Assembly (NCBI RefSeq): GCF_016863635.1
Contig: NZ_BOPG01000047.1
Location: 124,001-188,000 of the forward strand
Source: Virgisporangium aurantiacum
Lineage (GTDB): Bacteria > Actinomycetota > Actinomycetes > Mycobacteriales > Micromonosporaceae
Reading direction: 5' to 3'
Length of the DNA: 64,000 bases
Shown: piece after piece, positions 35,541 to 44,358 of the stretch
Layout of the letters: each line of letters opens with the position of its first letter
How positions within the stretch are numbered: position 1 is the first letter of the stretch
Made by a program: the position numbers and the translations under genes
Notes under the pieces: generated by a model
Told to the model about the DNA's origin: nothing
What the model saw: the letters and a program-made list of their open reading frames with translations, nothing else
Database searches by the model: none

Positions 35541-35965
35541 CCTGGCCCACGCCCACCCGGCAGGATCACCAGAAATTCTGCGAGGCCGAAGGATGGGAAC
35601 CGGTCCGGACCGCACGGGGCCGGACCGGTACCCACCATCTGACGTACGAACTGGCGCTGCCGGATGGCCGGATCCTGCGAACCCGGATCTCGCATCCGCC
35701 CGACCGCAGCACATACGGCCCGGGCATCTGGAGGCACATCTTGCGTGACCAGCTCGACGTTACCGAGGACGTCTTCTGGGAGTGCGTACGCAACGGCGTC
35801 AAACCGGCCAGGGGCCAACCCGAAGCGCCGACGGCGGACCCGATTCCGGCCGAGGTGGTGCACATGCTCGTCGCCCGGGTCCGCCTTGCCGAAGCCGACG
35901 TTGCCCGCATGACCAAAGAGGAAGCCATCGCGAGGCTGAATCAGTACTGGACCCAGGGCGGCTGA
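35537..35965 (+). CDS. Putative toxin, HicA/cytotoxic translational repressor-like
   Basis: 142 residues from ATG overlapping the antitoxin stop (ATGA). The segment RQDHQKFCEAEGWEPVRTARGRTGTHHLTYEL, then GRILRTRISHPPDRSTYG, then HILRDQLDVTEDVFWECV is the pattern of proteins annotated as cytotoxic translational repressors of toxin-antitoxin systems. The double-stranded-RNA-binding HicA-like core with a buried histidine pair (THHLT) suggests an mRNA-targeting activity. The last ~40 residues are an alpha-helical tail. Toxicity is inferred from gene order, not shown. Confidence 0.7.
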   Translation: MTWPTPTRQDHQKFCEAEGWEPVRTARGRTGTHHLTYELALPDGRILRTRISHPPDRSTYGPGIWRHILRDQLDVTEDVFWECVRNGVKPARGQPEAPTADPIPAEVVHMLVARVRLAEADVARMTKEEAIARLNQYWTQGG

Positions 35966-35984
35966 GTCTCGGCACGTGATCGGC

Positions 35985-37010
35985 TCAGCTCAACAGGTCG
36001 GCGATCACCTTGAGTTGGCTCGGGTCGCCCTGGATCAGGAGGGATGTGATCACCGTGCTGCGCCAGCGCTCCAGCTCGTCCCGGATCTTTGCCGGCGAAC
36101 CGATCAGCGCGAGGTCCTCGATCAGCGCCGTGGGCACCGCCGCGATCGCTTCCTTCTTCTTGCCGGCCAGGTAGAGGTCGGCGATCGTGTCGCACTCCTG
36201 CTCGTAGCCGAGGCGGGCGACCACGTCGCGGTGGAAGTTGGCCGTGCGGGCGCCCATTCCGCCGACGTACAGGGCGACGAACGGGCGGATGAAGTCGGCC
36301 GCTTCCTCGACGTTGTCGTGGACGATGACGGGCACCGCGGCGGCCACCTCGAACGTCTCCAGCGAGTGGCGCGCCGTGGGGCGTCCGAAACCCTCGGCCA
36401 GCGCGGCCCGGTAGAAGTCGTCGGCCTTGGGGGAGAACAGGAACGGGAGCCAGCCGTCGGCGATCTCGGCGGCGAGGGCCACGTTCTTCGGGCCTTCGGC
36501 GCCCATGAAGATGGGGATCTCGGTGCGGCGGGGGTGCAGCGTCGACTTCAGCGCCTTGCCCAGGCCCGTGCCGCCCCGCAACGGTAGCTGGAAGAAGTCG
36601 CCGTCGTACTCGACCGGGCCGCCGCGGGCGACGATCTGCCGCACGATCGCGATGTACTCGCGGGTGCGGGCCAGCGGCTTGGGGTACGGCTGGCCGTACC
36701 AGCCCTCCACGACCTGCGGGCCGGAGGCACCGAGGCCGAGCACGAACCGGCCGCCGGAGAGGTGGTCGATCGTCATCGCGGCCATGGCGGCCGCGGCCGG
36801 GGTGCGGGCCGACATCTGCATGATGTTGGTGCCCAGGCGCAGCGTCGTCGTGGCGGAGCCGTACCAGGCGAGCGGGGTGAGGCAGTCGGACCCGTACGCC
36901 TCCGCGGTCCAGACCGAGTCGAAGCCCAGCTTCTCCGCCTCGGCGAGCACCTGCGGAATTCCGGCGGGCGGGCCGGCGGACCAGTAGCCGATGGTGTAGC
37001 CGAGTTTCAT
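35985..37010 (-). CDS. LLM-class F420-dependent oxidoreductase
   Basis: 341 residues from ATG at 37010. It is a luciferase-like TIM barrel with KLGYTIGYWSAGPPAG, GFDSVWTAEAYGSD, LRLGTNIMQMSARTPAAAAM and GRFVLGLGASGPQVVEGWYG, all typical of actinobacterial F420-dependent enzymes. It transfers hydride between F420H2 and an unknown substrate. Longer upstream in-frame translation lacks similarity and overlaps the lipoprotein gene. A lipoprotein gene ending 5 nt upstream is on the same strand. Confidence 0.9.
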   Translation of the reverse strand: MKLGYTIGYWSAGPPAGIPQVLAEAEKLGFDSVWTAEAYGSDCLTPLAWYGSATTTLRLGTNIMQMSARTPAAAAMAAMTIDHLSGGRFVLGLGASGPQVVEGWYGQPYPKPLARTREYIAIVRQIVARGGPVEYDGDFFQLPLRGGTGLGKALKSTLHPRRTEIPIFMGAEGPKNVALAAEIADGWLPFLFSPKADDFYRAALAEGFGRPTARHSLETFEVAAAVPVIVHDNVEEAADFIRPFVALYVGGMGARTANFHRDVVARLGYEQECDTIADLYLAGKKKEAIAAVPTALIEDLALIGSPAKIRDELERWRSTVITSLLIQGDPSQLKVIADLLS

Positions 37011-37015
37011 GGGCG

Positions 37016-37444
37016 TCAGCCTACGTCGACCTGAACCGAGCCGCGGTGGACGTCGCACACCTGCCAGGACCCGTCGGCGGTCTTCTTCAACGAGAACGTG
37101 TACCGCACGACCGATGTCCCGGACGGGGTCAGGTCCATGTTCGCGTCGCCGGAGTCGCCGCTGCGGCTGGTGTACGTGACGAACTGCTTCCAGGGACGCG
37201 GGTGCGGCTCGAACTCCGTCCGCAGCGCGGCCTCGTCCTGCTGCTCGGCGTCGGGACACAGGAGCGCCGCCGCGGCGGCGTACTCGCCCCGGCCCAGCGT
37301 GTCGACGAGCGTGGTGAGCGAACCGACCAGCTTGTCGTTCTCGGGGTCGGACGGGGCCGAGACGGACGGCAGGTCGATCCCGCCGCAGGCGCTGATCAGC
37401 GCGAGCGGCCCGGCGAGGGCAAGAACAGCGAGTCGGCGTAGCAC
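37016..37444 (-). CDS. Lipoprotein of unknown function
   Basis: 142 residues from GTG at 37444. A type II signal peptide ends in LISAC, the cysteine near residue 20 being the lipidation site. The mature part has a helical first half (NDKLVGSLTTLVDTLGRGEYAAAAALLCPDAEQ) and a beta-rich second half, a layout like NTF2-like actinobacterial lipoproteins (for example DUF4878-type). It is anchored on the outer face of the membrane. No partner is evident. Confidence 0.78.
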   Translation of the reverse strand: MLRRLAVLALAGPLALISACGGIDLPSVSAPSDPENDKLVGSLTTLVDTLGRGEYAAAAALLCPDAEQQDEAALRTEFEPHPRPWKQFVTYTSRSGDSGDANMDLTPSGTSVVRYTFSLKKTADGSWQVCDVHRGSVQVDVG

Positions 37445-37467
37445 GCCAACGACGATAAAGGCGCAGG

Positions 37468-38202
37468 TCAACGGCGGGATATGGTGACGATCTCCGGGCT
37501 TGAGTCGGTAATCGGACGCCCCGCCGTGTCGCCGAACCGCTCGTCGACGGTGAGCCCGGCCCCGGCCAGGAACCGGTCGAGCGTCGGGAGATCGAGGAAC
37601 CTCAACGTCGCGGTGCTCAGGCGCGGCTCCGGCCAGTGGTCGGCGGTGTAGGTGCCGGTGAACGTCACCAGGTCGCCGGTGACCTCGTGCACCGTGTGGA
37701 ACACCCGCATCGTGCGGCCGTCGGCGTCGGTGGCCTCCTCGACGGAGTCGGGCGTCCACGTCTCCCAGGCCCGCGCGGCGGGGTTGCGGGTCTCGAACCC
37801 GAACCGGCCGCCGTCGCGGAGCGCGGCCCGTACGGTGGCCAGCGCGGTGCGCATCTCGGTGTCGGTGACGAGCGTCTGGAACGCGTTGCCGGTCATCACC
37901 GCGAAGTCGAACTCGCGGTCCCACCGCGCCTCGGTGAGATCGCCGTGCACCCACTCGACGTCGGACCGCCGCCGGGCCACCGACAGCATCCCGGCACCCG
38001 GATCGAGCCCGACCAGCCGGCCGGTGTGCCCCCGCTCGCGCGCCAGCCCCAGCAGCGCGCCGGTGCCGCAGCCGATGTCGAGCACGGCGCCGGCCCGCAT
38101 GATGTAGGGCAGGTAGAACCGGAAGTCACGGCGCCGCTCGGGCGGGTAGAACGTGTCGTACCGCCCGGCGATCTCCGCGTCTTCGTACTGGAGCTCGGCC
38201 AT
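37468..38202 (-). CDS. Class I SAM-dependent methyltransferase
   Basis: 244 residues. SAM motif I VLDIGCGTGALLGLARERG is near 36-54, then VGLDPGAGML and the post-I acidic loop, WVHGDLTEARW near 85, and FDFAVMTGNAFQTL near 97. The C-terminal half is beta-rich. The substrate is unknown. Its ATG follows the stop of the upstream B3/4 gene directly (TGAATG), so the two are an operon. Confidence 0.88.
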   Translation of the reverse strand: MAELQYEDAEIAGRYDTFYPPERRRDFRFYLPYIMRAGAVLDIGCGTGALLGLARERGHTGRLVGLDPGAGMLSVARRRSDVEWVHGDLTEARWDREFDFAVMTGNAFQTLVTDTEMRTALATVRAALRDGGRFGFETRNPAARAWETWTPDSVEEATDADGRTMRVFHTVHEVTGDLVTFTGTYTADHWPEPRLSTATLRFLDLPTLDRFLAGAGLTVDERFGDTAGRPITDSSPEIVTISRR

Positions 38203-38898
38203 TCAGAGATAAAAGCAAGGGGACGCGGTGCTGAGCAACGCCGTTCGCGGCGTCGCGCCCCAGGTGGCGGCGATCGCCGTCGACAGGGCGGCGACGAGCC
38301 GTTCGACGTCGGCGTGGGCGCCGGGGTGCAGCGCCTCCGCGACGATCAGCACGTTCGCGGTGTTCTCCCGGACCGCCGAGTACCCGCTCTGCCGGTTCGT
38401 CCAGCGGCGCGCGTGCGACCGGCCGGCGTCGTCGACGAACGACACCTCGCCGGCGTCGGGGTGCTCGGTGCCGCCGGCGAACGTCTCGTAGTTCTCGGTG
38501 CCGTCGACGTAGCGCACCTCCAGGTCGCCGTCGACGCGGTCGAGGTCGAGCGCGGCGACCGGGATCGCGTACGCCATCGAGACCGCGTTGCACAGATCGA
38601 CGAGGGCGTTGATCCGGGCGACCGAGCCCTCCTTGGACAGCCGCCGCAGCAACGCCTCCGACGCGCACCGGTACTGGGTGGGCTTGAGCCCCATCCGGGA
38701 GAACGTGCGGCGCCACGCCTGGATCTCCGGGAACTCCGCCAGCGGCCCGGTTCCGAGCCGGGCGAGCGCGGCGGTCGTGTGCACCGCGACCGGCTCGGTG
38801 ACGTCGGCGTCGGGCGTGACACCGGTGACGGCGAGCACGCCGGCCACCAGGTCGGGGAAGTCGGCGCGCAGGTCCTTGGCGTGCTGGAACGAGGTCAC
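38203..38898 (-). CDS. B3/4 domain protein (PheT editing-domain-like)
   Basis: 231 residues, GTG start at 38898. It matches stand-alone B3/B4 domain proteins: EIQAWRRTFSRMGLKPTQYRCASEALLRRLSK, then LVDLCNAVSMAYAIPVAALDLDRV, then RRWTNRQSGYSAVRENT. The fold corresponds to the editing region of phenylalanyl-tRNA synthetase beta subunit. It may hydrolyse mischarged aminoacyl-tRNA or bind an amino-acid-like ligand. It is translationally linked to the methyltransferase and divergent from a beta-propeller-like gene. Confidence 0.85.
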   Translation of the reverse strand: MTSFQHAKDLRADFPDLVAGVLAVTGVTPDADVTEPVAVHTTAALARLGTGPLAEFPEIQAWRRTFSRMGLKPTQYRCASEALLRRLSKEGSVARINALVDLCNAVSMAYAIPVAALDLDRVDGDLEVRYVDGTENYETFAGGTEHPDAGEVSFVDDAGRSHARRWTNRQSGYSAVRENTANVLIVAEALHPGAHADVERLVAALSTAIAATWGATPRTALLSTASPCFYL

Positions 38899-38958
38899 GC
38901 CCTACCTTCGCGCGCTTCCTGAGCGGGTGAACAGGACCACCGCCCGACGCGCGAACAG

Positions 38959-38980
38959 GTCCACACTGGACGGTGTGGAC
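38959..38980 (+). promoter_or_regulatory. Inverted repeat overlapping the start codon at 38975
   Basis: GTCCACAC (38959-38966) and GTGTGGAC (38973-38980) are perfect 8-bp arms with a 6-nt loop. The GTG initiation codon lies inside the right arm. On DNA it could be an operator in the divergent intergenic region; on RNA it would bury the start codon. Two GAACAGG(A/T)CCAC half-sites lie at about 38932 and 38953. Confidence 0.5.
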
Positions 38981-39880
38981 GACCTGCTCACCGATGTTCC
39001 CGCCGCTACCTACCGGTACGGAGTGGTCGACGACCGCGGCGTGTCGATGGACACGCTGAAGGTCGTCGAGGACCCGGCCGGCGGCTACTTCGCGGTCTAC
39101 CACTCGCGTCCACGAAAAAACGCCTTCACCGTCCACCTCGCGCATTCGCGCGACCTGATGACCTGGCACCATCGCGCGGACCTCGACCACGACGCGAGCC
39201 AACCCATGATCACGCCACTGGCGGACGGCGGGTTCCTGGTGGCGGTGGAGGCCGGCGGCGCGGGCCGGCCGGCGTGGCTGCGCGTGTGCCGCTACCCCAC
39301 GCGGGAAAGCCTGCTCGACGCGCGCCCCGACCGGACGTTCGACGCGCCGCACACGCTGGTGCCCGCCGACCGGTACGCCGAGGGGACGCCGCACATCGAG
39401 CACGCGTCGCCCGACGGCTCGGTGATCGACCTCGGCTTCCACTACTTCCGCGACGGGACGGTCGACCGGCAGGGGCGCGGCCGGCTCACCGACTTCCGCG
39501 ACTGGCGGTGCGCCCCCGAACCGGCCCTCGACGCCGCGATCGAGGCGTGGGGCGTGCGGGGCAACATCGGCGGCCGCGACAGCGCCCTGATTCTGAGTGA
39601 CGGCGTGGCGAGTGAGCGGATCATCTTGATCGAGGGTCAGTTGCGACCGGGCGACTGGGGGTCATGGCGGGTCTTCAAATACGATTCAGTGACAAAACGG
39701 GCATCGCCGCTGGCCATCCGGACGCACGGCGGAAGCACCGCTTTCGCCAATCCGACCGTCACCGCGCTGCGCTCGCCGCGGGGCGGATCCGCCCTGGTGG
39801 TGACGCTGTTCGTGTTCAGCGAAGGGGCCGCTGCCGGCGAGGCAGGGCCGCTGATCTACTTCCGTGATCTTCGCCGCTAG
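38975..39880 (+). CDS. Hypothetical protein with beta-propeller-like (GH32/43-type) pattern
   Basis: 301 residues from GTG at 38975. Short repeats of the type GGYFAVYHSR, SRDLMTWHHRADL, DGGFLVAVEAG, GSVIDLGFHYFRDG and SERIILIEGQLRPGDWGSW resemble blades of five-bladed propellers of the GH43/GH32/GH62 clan. However, catalytic acids cannot be assigned with confidence, and there is no signal peptide. It may be a cytoplasmic lectin-like or sugar-related protein. The ORF is convincing from codon usage and length; the function is unknown. Confidence 0.68.
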   Translation: MDDLLTDVPAATYRYGVVDDRGVSMDTLKVVEDPAGGYFAVYHSRPRKNAFTVHLAHSRDLMTWHHRADLDHDASQPMITPLADGGFLVAVEAGGAGRPAWLRVCRYPTRESLLDARPDRTFDAPHTLVPADRYAEGTPHIEHASPDGSVIDLGFHYFRDGTVDRQGRGRLTDFRDWRCAPEPALDAAIEAWGVRGNIGGRDSALILSDGVASERIILIEGQLRPGDWGSWRVFKYDSVTKRASPLAIRTHGGSTAFANPTVTALRSPRGGSALVVTLFVFSEGAAAGEAGPLIYFRDLRR

Positions 39881-39901
39881 CGAAATTCCGAAAATCGCTA
39901 G

Positions 39902-39920
39902 TGAGTGAGTGACTCACTCA
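39902..39920. promoter_or_regulatory. 19-bp palindromic operator of the TetR-ABC exporter operon
   Basis: TGAGTGAGTGACTCACTCA is a perfect palindrome (two 9-bp arms around one central G), 16 nt before the GTG of the TetR gene. It is AT-richer than its surroundings. Size and symmetry match TetR-family operators, so autoregulation of the tetR-ABC-ABC operon is likely. Confidence 0.8.
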
Positions 39921-39935
39921 GTTACAGTTCCTGCC

Positions 39936-40598
39936 GTGCTGAACAGCGAACGTGCCCGGCCGCTGCCGCCCGACGAGCGGCGGGCGTCGCTCGTGGCGGC
40001 GGCGATCCCGCTGATCGCCGAGCACGGGCTCAAGGTGACGACGAAGCAGATCGCCACGGCGGCCGGGGTCGCCGAGGGCACGATCTTCCGCGTCTTCACC
40101 GACAAGACCGAGCTCATCCAGGCCGCCATCAACACCGCGTTCGACCCCGAGCGCACCCTCGCCGAACTGGGCGCGATCGACATCGGGCTGCCGCTGTTCG
40201 AGCGCTGCCTGGCGATCACCCGGGTGCTGCAGGACCGCCTGGTCACCGTCTTCAAGATCATGATCGCGATGCGGATGGCCCCCGGGCAACCGAAGTACCG
40301 GCCCAAACAGGGGAATACCCCCGGCCAGGTCGGGCCGCCCGGCTCACCGGGTGCTTCGTTCGACCCGCGCACCGAGCAGATCTTCCACGAGATCGTGCGC
40401 CTGCTCGAACCCGACAGCGCCCGGTTCACCAGCCCGGTGAAGGACGTGGCGAACATCCTCCGCCTGCTCACGTTCTCGGGCTCGCACCCGTACATCTCCG
40501 ACGGAAACCTGTTGACCGCCGAGCAGATCACCTCGACCGTTCTCGACGGCGTGCGCCGCCGACCAGACACACCCGATCATGGGGGACCCCGGTGCTGA
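39936..40598 (+). CDS. TetR family repressor of an ABC exporter operon
   Basis: 220 residues from GTG at 39936; an upstream in-frame ATG-like start at 39909 would lie inside the operator and is rejected. The HTH spans about residues 20-65 (IAEHGLKVTTKQIATAAGVAEGTIFRVFTDKTELI). The C-terminal ligand domain is long and includes a Gly/Pro-rich loop (GNTPGQVGPPGSPG). The stop overlaps the first ABC gene by 7 nt. It probably senses a transported compound and represses the operon via the 19-bp palindrome. Confidence 0.92.
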   Translation: MLNSERARPLPPDERRASLVAAAIPLIAEHGLKVTTKQIATAAGVAEGTIFRVFTDKTELIQAAINTAFDPERTLAELGAIDIGLPLFERCLAITRVLQDRLVTVFKIMIAMRMAPGQPKYRPKQGNTPGQVGPPGSPGASFDPRTEQIFHEIVRLLEPDSARFTSPVKDVANILRLLTFSGSHPYISDGNLLTAEQITSTVLDGVRRRPDTPDHGGPRC

Positions 40599-42325
40599 TC
40601 CGACTGTTACGAACACACCTCCGCCCGTACAAGAAGGAGCTGGCCATCGTCGTGGTGCTGCAGCTCGTGGGCACCATGGCCTCGCTCTACCTGCCCCGGC
40701 TGAACGCCGACATCATCGACCACGGCATCGCGGTCGGCGACACCGGCTACATCATGAAGACCGGCGGGTGGATGCTGCTGTTCACGGCCGTCCAGATGGT
40801 CTGTTCGATCGTCGCGGTCTACTACGGTGCCCGCGCCGCGATGGGGTTCGGGCGCGATCTCCGGGCGGCGATCTTCCACCGCGTCGGTGAGTTCTCCGGA
40901 CGCGAGGTCGGCAGGTTCGGCGCACCGACGCTGATCACCCGCACCACGAACGACGTCCAGCAGGTGCAGATGCTGGTCGTGGTCACCTGCACGATCCTGG
41001 TGGCCGCGCCGATCATGTGCATCGGTGGCATCATCTTCGCGCTGCGCGAAGACGTCGGCCTCTCCTGGCTGATGCTGGTGTGCGTGCCGGTCATGGTGCT
41101 CGCCGTCGGTCTCATCATGCGCTCGGCGATTCCCCAGTTCCGGTTGATGCAGGAGCGCATCGACACGGTGAACCGGGTGCTCCGCGAGCAGATCACCGGT
41201 ATCCGGGTGGTGCGGGCGTTCGTCCGCGAGCCGTACGAGACCAAGCGGTTCGGCGGCGCCAACGCCGACCTCACCGCCACCGCGCTGAAGGTCGGCCGGC
41301 TGCAGGCGATGATCTTCCCGACGATCATGTTCGTGTTCAACAGTTCCAGCGTCGCCGTGCTGTGGTTCGGCGCGTTCCGGGTCGACAGCGGCGCGATCGA
41401 GATCGGTGCGCTCACCGCGTTCCTCAGCTATCTGGTGCAGATCCTGATGGCGGTGATGATGTCGACGTTCATGTTCATGATGGTGCCGCGCGCCGCGGTC
41501 TGCGCCGAGCGCATCACCGAGGTCCTCGACACCGAGTCGACGGTGACGCCGCCGGCGAAGCCGGTCCTGGAGGTGGCGGGACGCGGCGAGGTGGAACTGC
41601 GCAACGTGCGGTTCCAGTACCCGGGCGCGGAGTTCCCCGTCCTCAATGACGTGAGCCTGCACGCCGAACCGGGCCGCACCACCGCGGTCATCGGCAGCAC
41701 CGGCGCCGGCAAGACGACGCTGCTGTCACTGATCCCGCGGCTCTTCGACGTCACCGGCGGGTCGGTGCTCGTCGACGGCGTCGACGTGCGGGAGCTCGAC
41801 TTCGGCGTGCTGTGGGACCGGATCGGGCTGGTGCCGCAGAAGCCGTTCCTGTTCTCCGGGACGATCGCCAGCAACCTCCGCTACGGCAAGCCCGACGCCA
41901 CCGACGAGGAACTGTGGCGGTGCCTGGAGATCGCGCAGGCCCGCGACTTCGTCGAGGAACTCGCGGAGGGGTTGGAAGCACCGGTCTCACAGGGCGGTAC
42001 CAACCTGTCCGGCGGGCAGCGGCAGCGCCTCGCGATCGCGCGGGCCCTCGTGCGCAAGCCGGAGATCTACCTGTTCGACGACTCGTTCTCCGCGCTCGAC
42101 CTCGGCACCGACGCCCGCCTGCGGGCCGCGTTGAAGCCGGTCACCGCCGAGGCGGCGGTCATCATCGTGGCGCAGCGCGTGTCGACGATCGTCGACGCCG
42201 ACCGGATCGTCGTGCTGGAGGACGGGCTCGTGGTCGGCACCGGCGGGCACCAGGAACTGCTGGAGACCTGCCAGACCTACCGGGAAATCGTGGAATCGCA
42301 GCAAACCGTGGGGGCCGCGGCATGA
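40592..42325 (+). CDS. ABC exporter half-transporter, degenerate-site subunit
   Basis: 577 residues from GTG at 40592 (GGGGG upstream). Six-helix ABC transmembrane domain (about 1-310), then an ATPase domain with Walker A GSTGAGKTTLL near 368, signature NLSGGQRQRLAIARAL near 473 and Walker B IYLFDDSFSALD near 494. An aspartate replaces the catalytic glutamate after Walker B, the hallmark of the non-hydrolysing site in heterodimeric exporters such as TM287/288 and LmrCD. The partner is the next gene (ATGA overlap). Confidence 0.93.
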   Translation: MLIRLLRTHLRPYKKELAIVVVLQLVGTMASLYLPRLNADIIDHGIAVGDTGYIMKTGGWMLLFTAVQMVCSIVAVYYGARAAMGFGRDLRAAIFHRVGEFSGREVGRFGAPTLITRTTNDVQQVQMLVVVTCTILVAAPIMCIGGIIFALREDVGLSWLMLVCVPVMVLAVGLIMRSAIPQFRLMQERIDTVNRVLREQITGIRVVRAFVREPYETKRFGGANADLTATALKVGRLQAMIFPTIMFVFNSSSVAVLWFGAFRVDSGAIEIGALTAFLSYLVQILMAVMMSTFMFMMVPRAAVCAERITEVLDTESTVTPPAKPVLEVAGRGEVELRNVRFQYPGAEFPVLNDVSLHAEPGRTTAVIGSTGAGKTTLLSLIPRLFDVTGGSVLVDGVDVRELDFGVLWDRIGLVPQKPFLFSGTIASNLRYGKPDATDEELWRCLEIAQARDFVEELAEGLEAPVSQGGTNLSGGQRQRLAIARALVRKPEIYLFDDSFSALDLGTDARLRAALKPVTAEAAVIIVAQRVSTIVDADRIVVLEDGLVVGTGGHQELLETCQTYREIVESQQTVGAAA

Positions 42326-44340
42326 GTCAACAAGGAAACGGCGCCAAACCGCCGGGCGTACAGCCCGGGAGCGGCGCGCCGAAGAAGACCGCCGCGCGCA
42401 TTCCGGGTGCGGGCCCGCGCCAGGGTGGCCCGCCGTGGATGGGCGCCGGCATGCCGGCGGAGAAGTCGATGAGGTTCTGGCCGTCGGCCAAGCGCCTGAT
42501 GCGCCGGCTCGCCCCGTACCGGGCGCGGCTGATCGCCGTGGTGTCGCTGGGCACCGCGAGCGTCGTCTTCTCGGTGGTCGTCCCGAAGATTCTCGGCCGC
42601 GCGACCGACGTCCTCTTCGCCGGCGTGATCGGTAAGCGGATCCCCGCCGGAACCACCAAGGAACAGGCGGTCGCCGGTGCCCGCGCCGCCGGCAACGACA
42701 ACATCGCCGACATGCTCAAGCGGATGGACTTCGTGCCCGGCGAGGGCATCGACTTCACCCGGCTCTCGCACATCGTGTCGCTGGCGGTGGTGCTGTTCGT
42801 CGGGTCGAGCCTGCTGTTGTGGCTGCAGGGCTACATCCTCAACGACGTCGTGCAGGGCAGCATCCGCACGCTGCGCTCCGACGTGGAGGACAAGCTGAAC
42901 CGGCTCCCGTTGCCGTACTTCGACACCCAGCAACGGGGCGAGATCCTCAGCCGGGTCACCAACGACATCGACAACATCGCGCAGACCCTGCAGCAGACGC
43001 TCAGCCAGCTGCTCACGAGCCTGCTGACCGTCGTCGGCGTGGTGGTCATGATGTTCGTGATCTCACCGATCCTGGCGCTGATCGCCCTCGTGGCGGTGCC
43101 GCTGTCGTTCGTGGTCACCAAGCAGGTCGCGAAGCGGTCGCAGAAGCAGTTCATCAACCAGTGGAAGTACACCGGCACGCTGAACGCGCACATCGAGGAG
43201 TCGTTCACCGGCCACGAGCTGGTGAAGGTCTTCGGCCGGCAGAAGGAGTCGGAGGCGATCTTCGCCGACCGCAACGACAAGCTCTTCACCGCCGCGTTCA
43301 AGGCGCAGTTCATCTCCGGGATCATCATGCCGTCGATGATGTTCATCGGGAACCTGAGCTACGTCGCGGTCGCGGTGGTCGGTGCGCTGCGGGTCGCGTC
43401 GGGGTCGATGAGCCTGGGTGACGTGCAGGCGTTCATCCAGTACTCGCGGCAGTTCACCCAGCCGTTGACGCAGGTGGCGTCGATGGCGAACCTGCTGCAA
43501 AGTGGCGTGGCGTCGGCCGAGCGGGTGTTCGACCTCCTCGACGCCGACGAGCAGACGCCCGACCACGCGAAGCCGGGCGTCGTCGAGCACACCCACGGTC
43601 GGGTGGCGTTCGAGAACGTGTCCTTCCGGTACGTGCCGGACAAGCCGCTGATCGACGACCTGTCGCTGGTGGCCGAGCCGGGCCGCACGGTGGCGATCGT
43701 CGGGCCGACCGGTGCCGGCAAGACCACGCTCGTGAACCTCATCATGCGGTTCTACGAGCTCGACGGCGGACGCATTACGCTCGACGGCGTCGACATCGCC
43801 ACCATGCGCCGCGATGCGCTCCGCAGCGAGATCGGCATGGTGCTGCAGGACACGTGGCTCTTCGGCGGCACGATCCGCGCCAACATCGCCTACGGCAACC
43901 CCGACGCCACCGAGGAGCAGATCCTCGCCGCGGCGCGGGCGGCGTACGTCGACCGCTTCGTCCACAGCCTGCCCGACGGCTACGACACCGTGATCGACGA
44001 GGAGGGCAGCAACGTCAGCGCCGGCGAGAAGCAGCTCATCACGATCGCGCGGGCGTTCCTGGCCAACCCGTCCCTGCTGATCCTCGACGAGGCCACCAGC
44101 TCCGTCGACACCCGCACCGAGGTACTGGTGCAGCACGCGATGGCAGAGCTGCGGTCGGGTCGCACCAGCTTCGTGATCGCCCACCGCCTCTCCACCATCC
44201 GCGACGCCGACCTGATCCTGGTGATGGTGGGGGGACGGATCGTGGAGCAGGGCACCCACGACGAACTGATGGCCGCGGAGGGCGCTTACCACCGCCTGCA
44301 CAACGCCCAGTTCACCGCTCCGGCCGAGGTGCCCGCCTAG
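42322..44340 (+). CDS. ABC exporter half-transporter, catalytic subunit
   Basis: 672 residues. A Gly/Pro/Lys-rich N-terminal extension (~50 residues) precedes the six-helix membrane domain. The ATPase domain has Walker A GPTGAGKTTLV near 463, a deviant signature NVSAGEKQLITIARAF near 566 and a canonical Walker B with glutamate LLILDEATSSVD near 588. Together with the upstream subunit it makes an asymmetric exporter in which only one site hydrolyses ATP. The ~45-residue insertion between TM1 and TM2 (KRIPAGTTKEQAVAGARAAG) is common in actinobacterial homologues. Substrate: probably a drug or lipid. Confidence 0.94.
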   Translation: MSQQGNGAKPPGVQPGSGAPKKTAARIPGAGPRQGGPPWMGAGMPAEKSMRFWPSAKRLMRRLAPYRARLIAVVSLGTASVVFSVVVPKILGRATDVLFAGVIGKRIPAGTTKEQAVAGARAAGNDNIADMLKRMDFVPGEGIDFTRLSHIVSLAVVLFVGSSLLLWLQGYILNDVVQGSIRTLRSDVEDKLNRLPLPYFDTQQRGEILSRVTNDIDNIAQTLQQTLSQLLTSLLTVVGVVVMMFVISPILALIALVAVPLSFVVTKQVAKRSQKQFINQWKYTGTLNAHIEESFTGHELVKVFGRQKESEAIFADRNDKLFTAAFKAQFISGIIMPSMMFIGNLSYVAVAVVGALRVASGSMSLGDVQAFIQYSRQFTQPLTQVASMANLLQSGVASAERVFDLLDADEQTPDHAKPGVVEHTHGRVAFENVSFRYVPDKPLIDDLSLVAEPGRTVAIVGPTGAGKTTLVNLIMRFYELDGGRITLDGVDIATMRRDALRSEIGMVLQDTWLFGGTIRANIAYGNPDATEEQILAAARAAYVDRFVHSLPDGYDTVIDEEGSNVSAGEKQLITIARAFLANPSLLILDEATSSVDTRTEVLVQHAMAELRSGRTSFVIAHRLSTIRDADLILVMVGGRIVEQGTHDELMAAEGAYHRLHNAQFTAPAEVPA

Positions 44341-44358
44341 CAGGAGAAGATCCACAGT

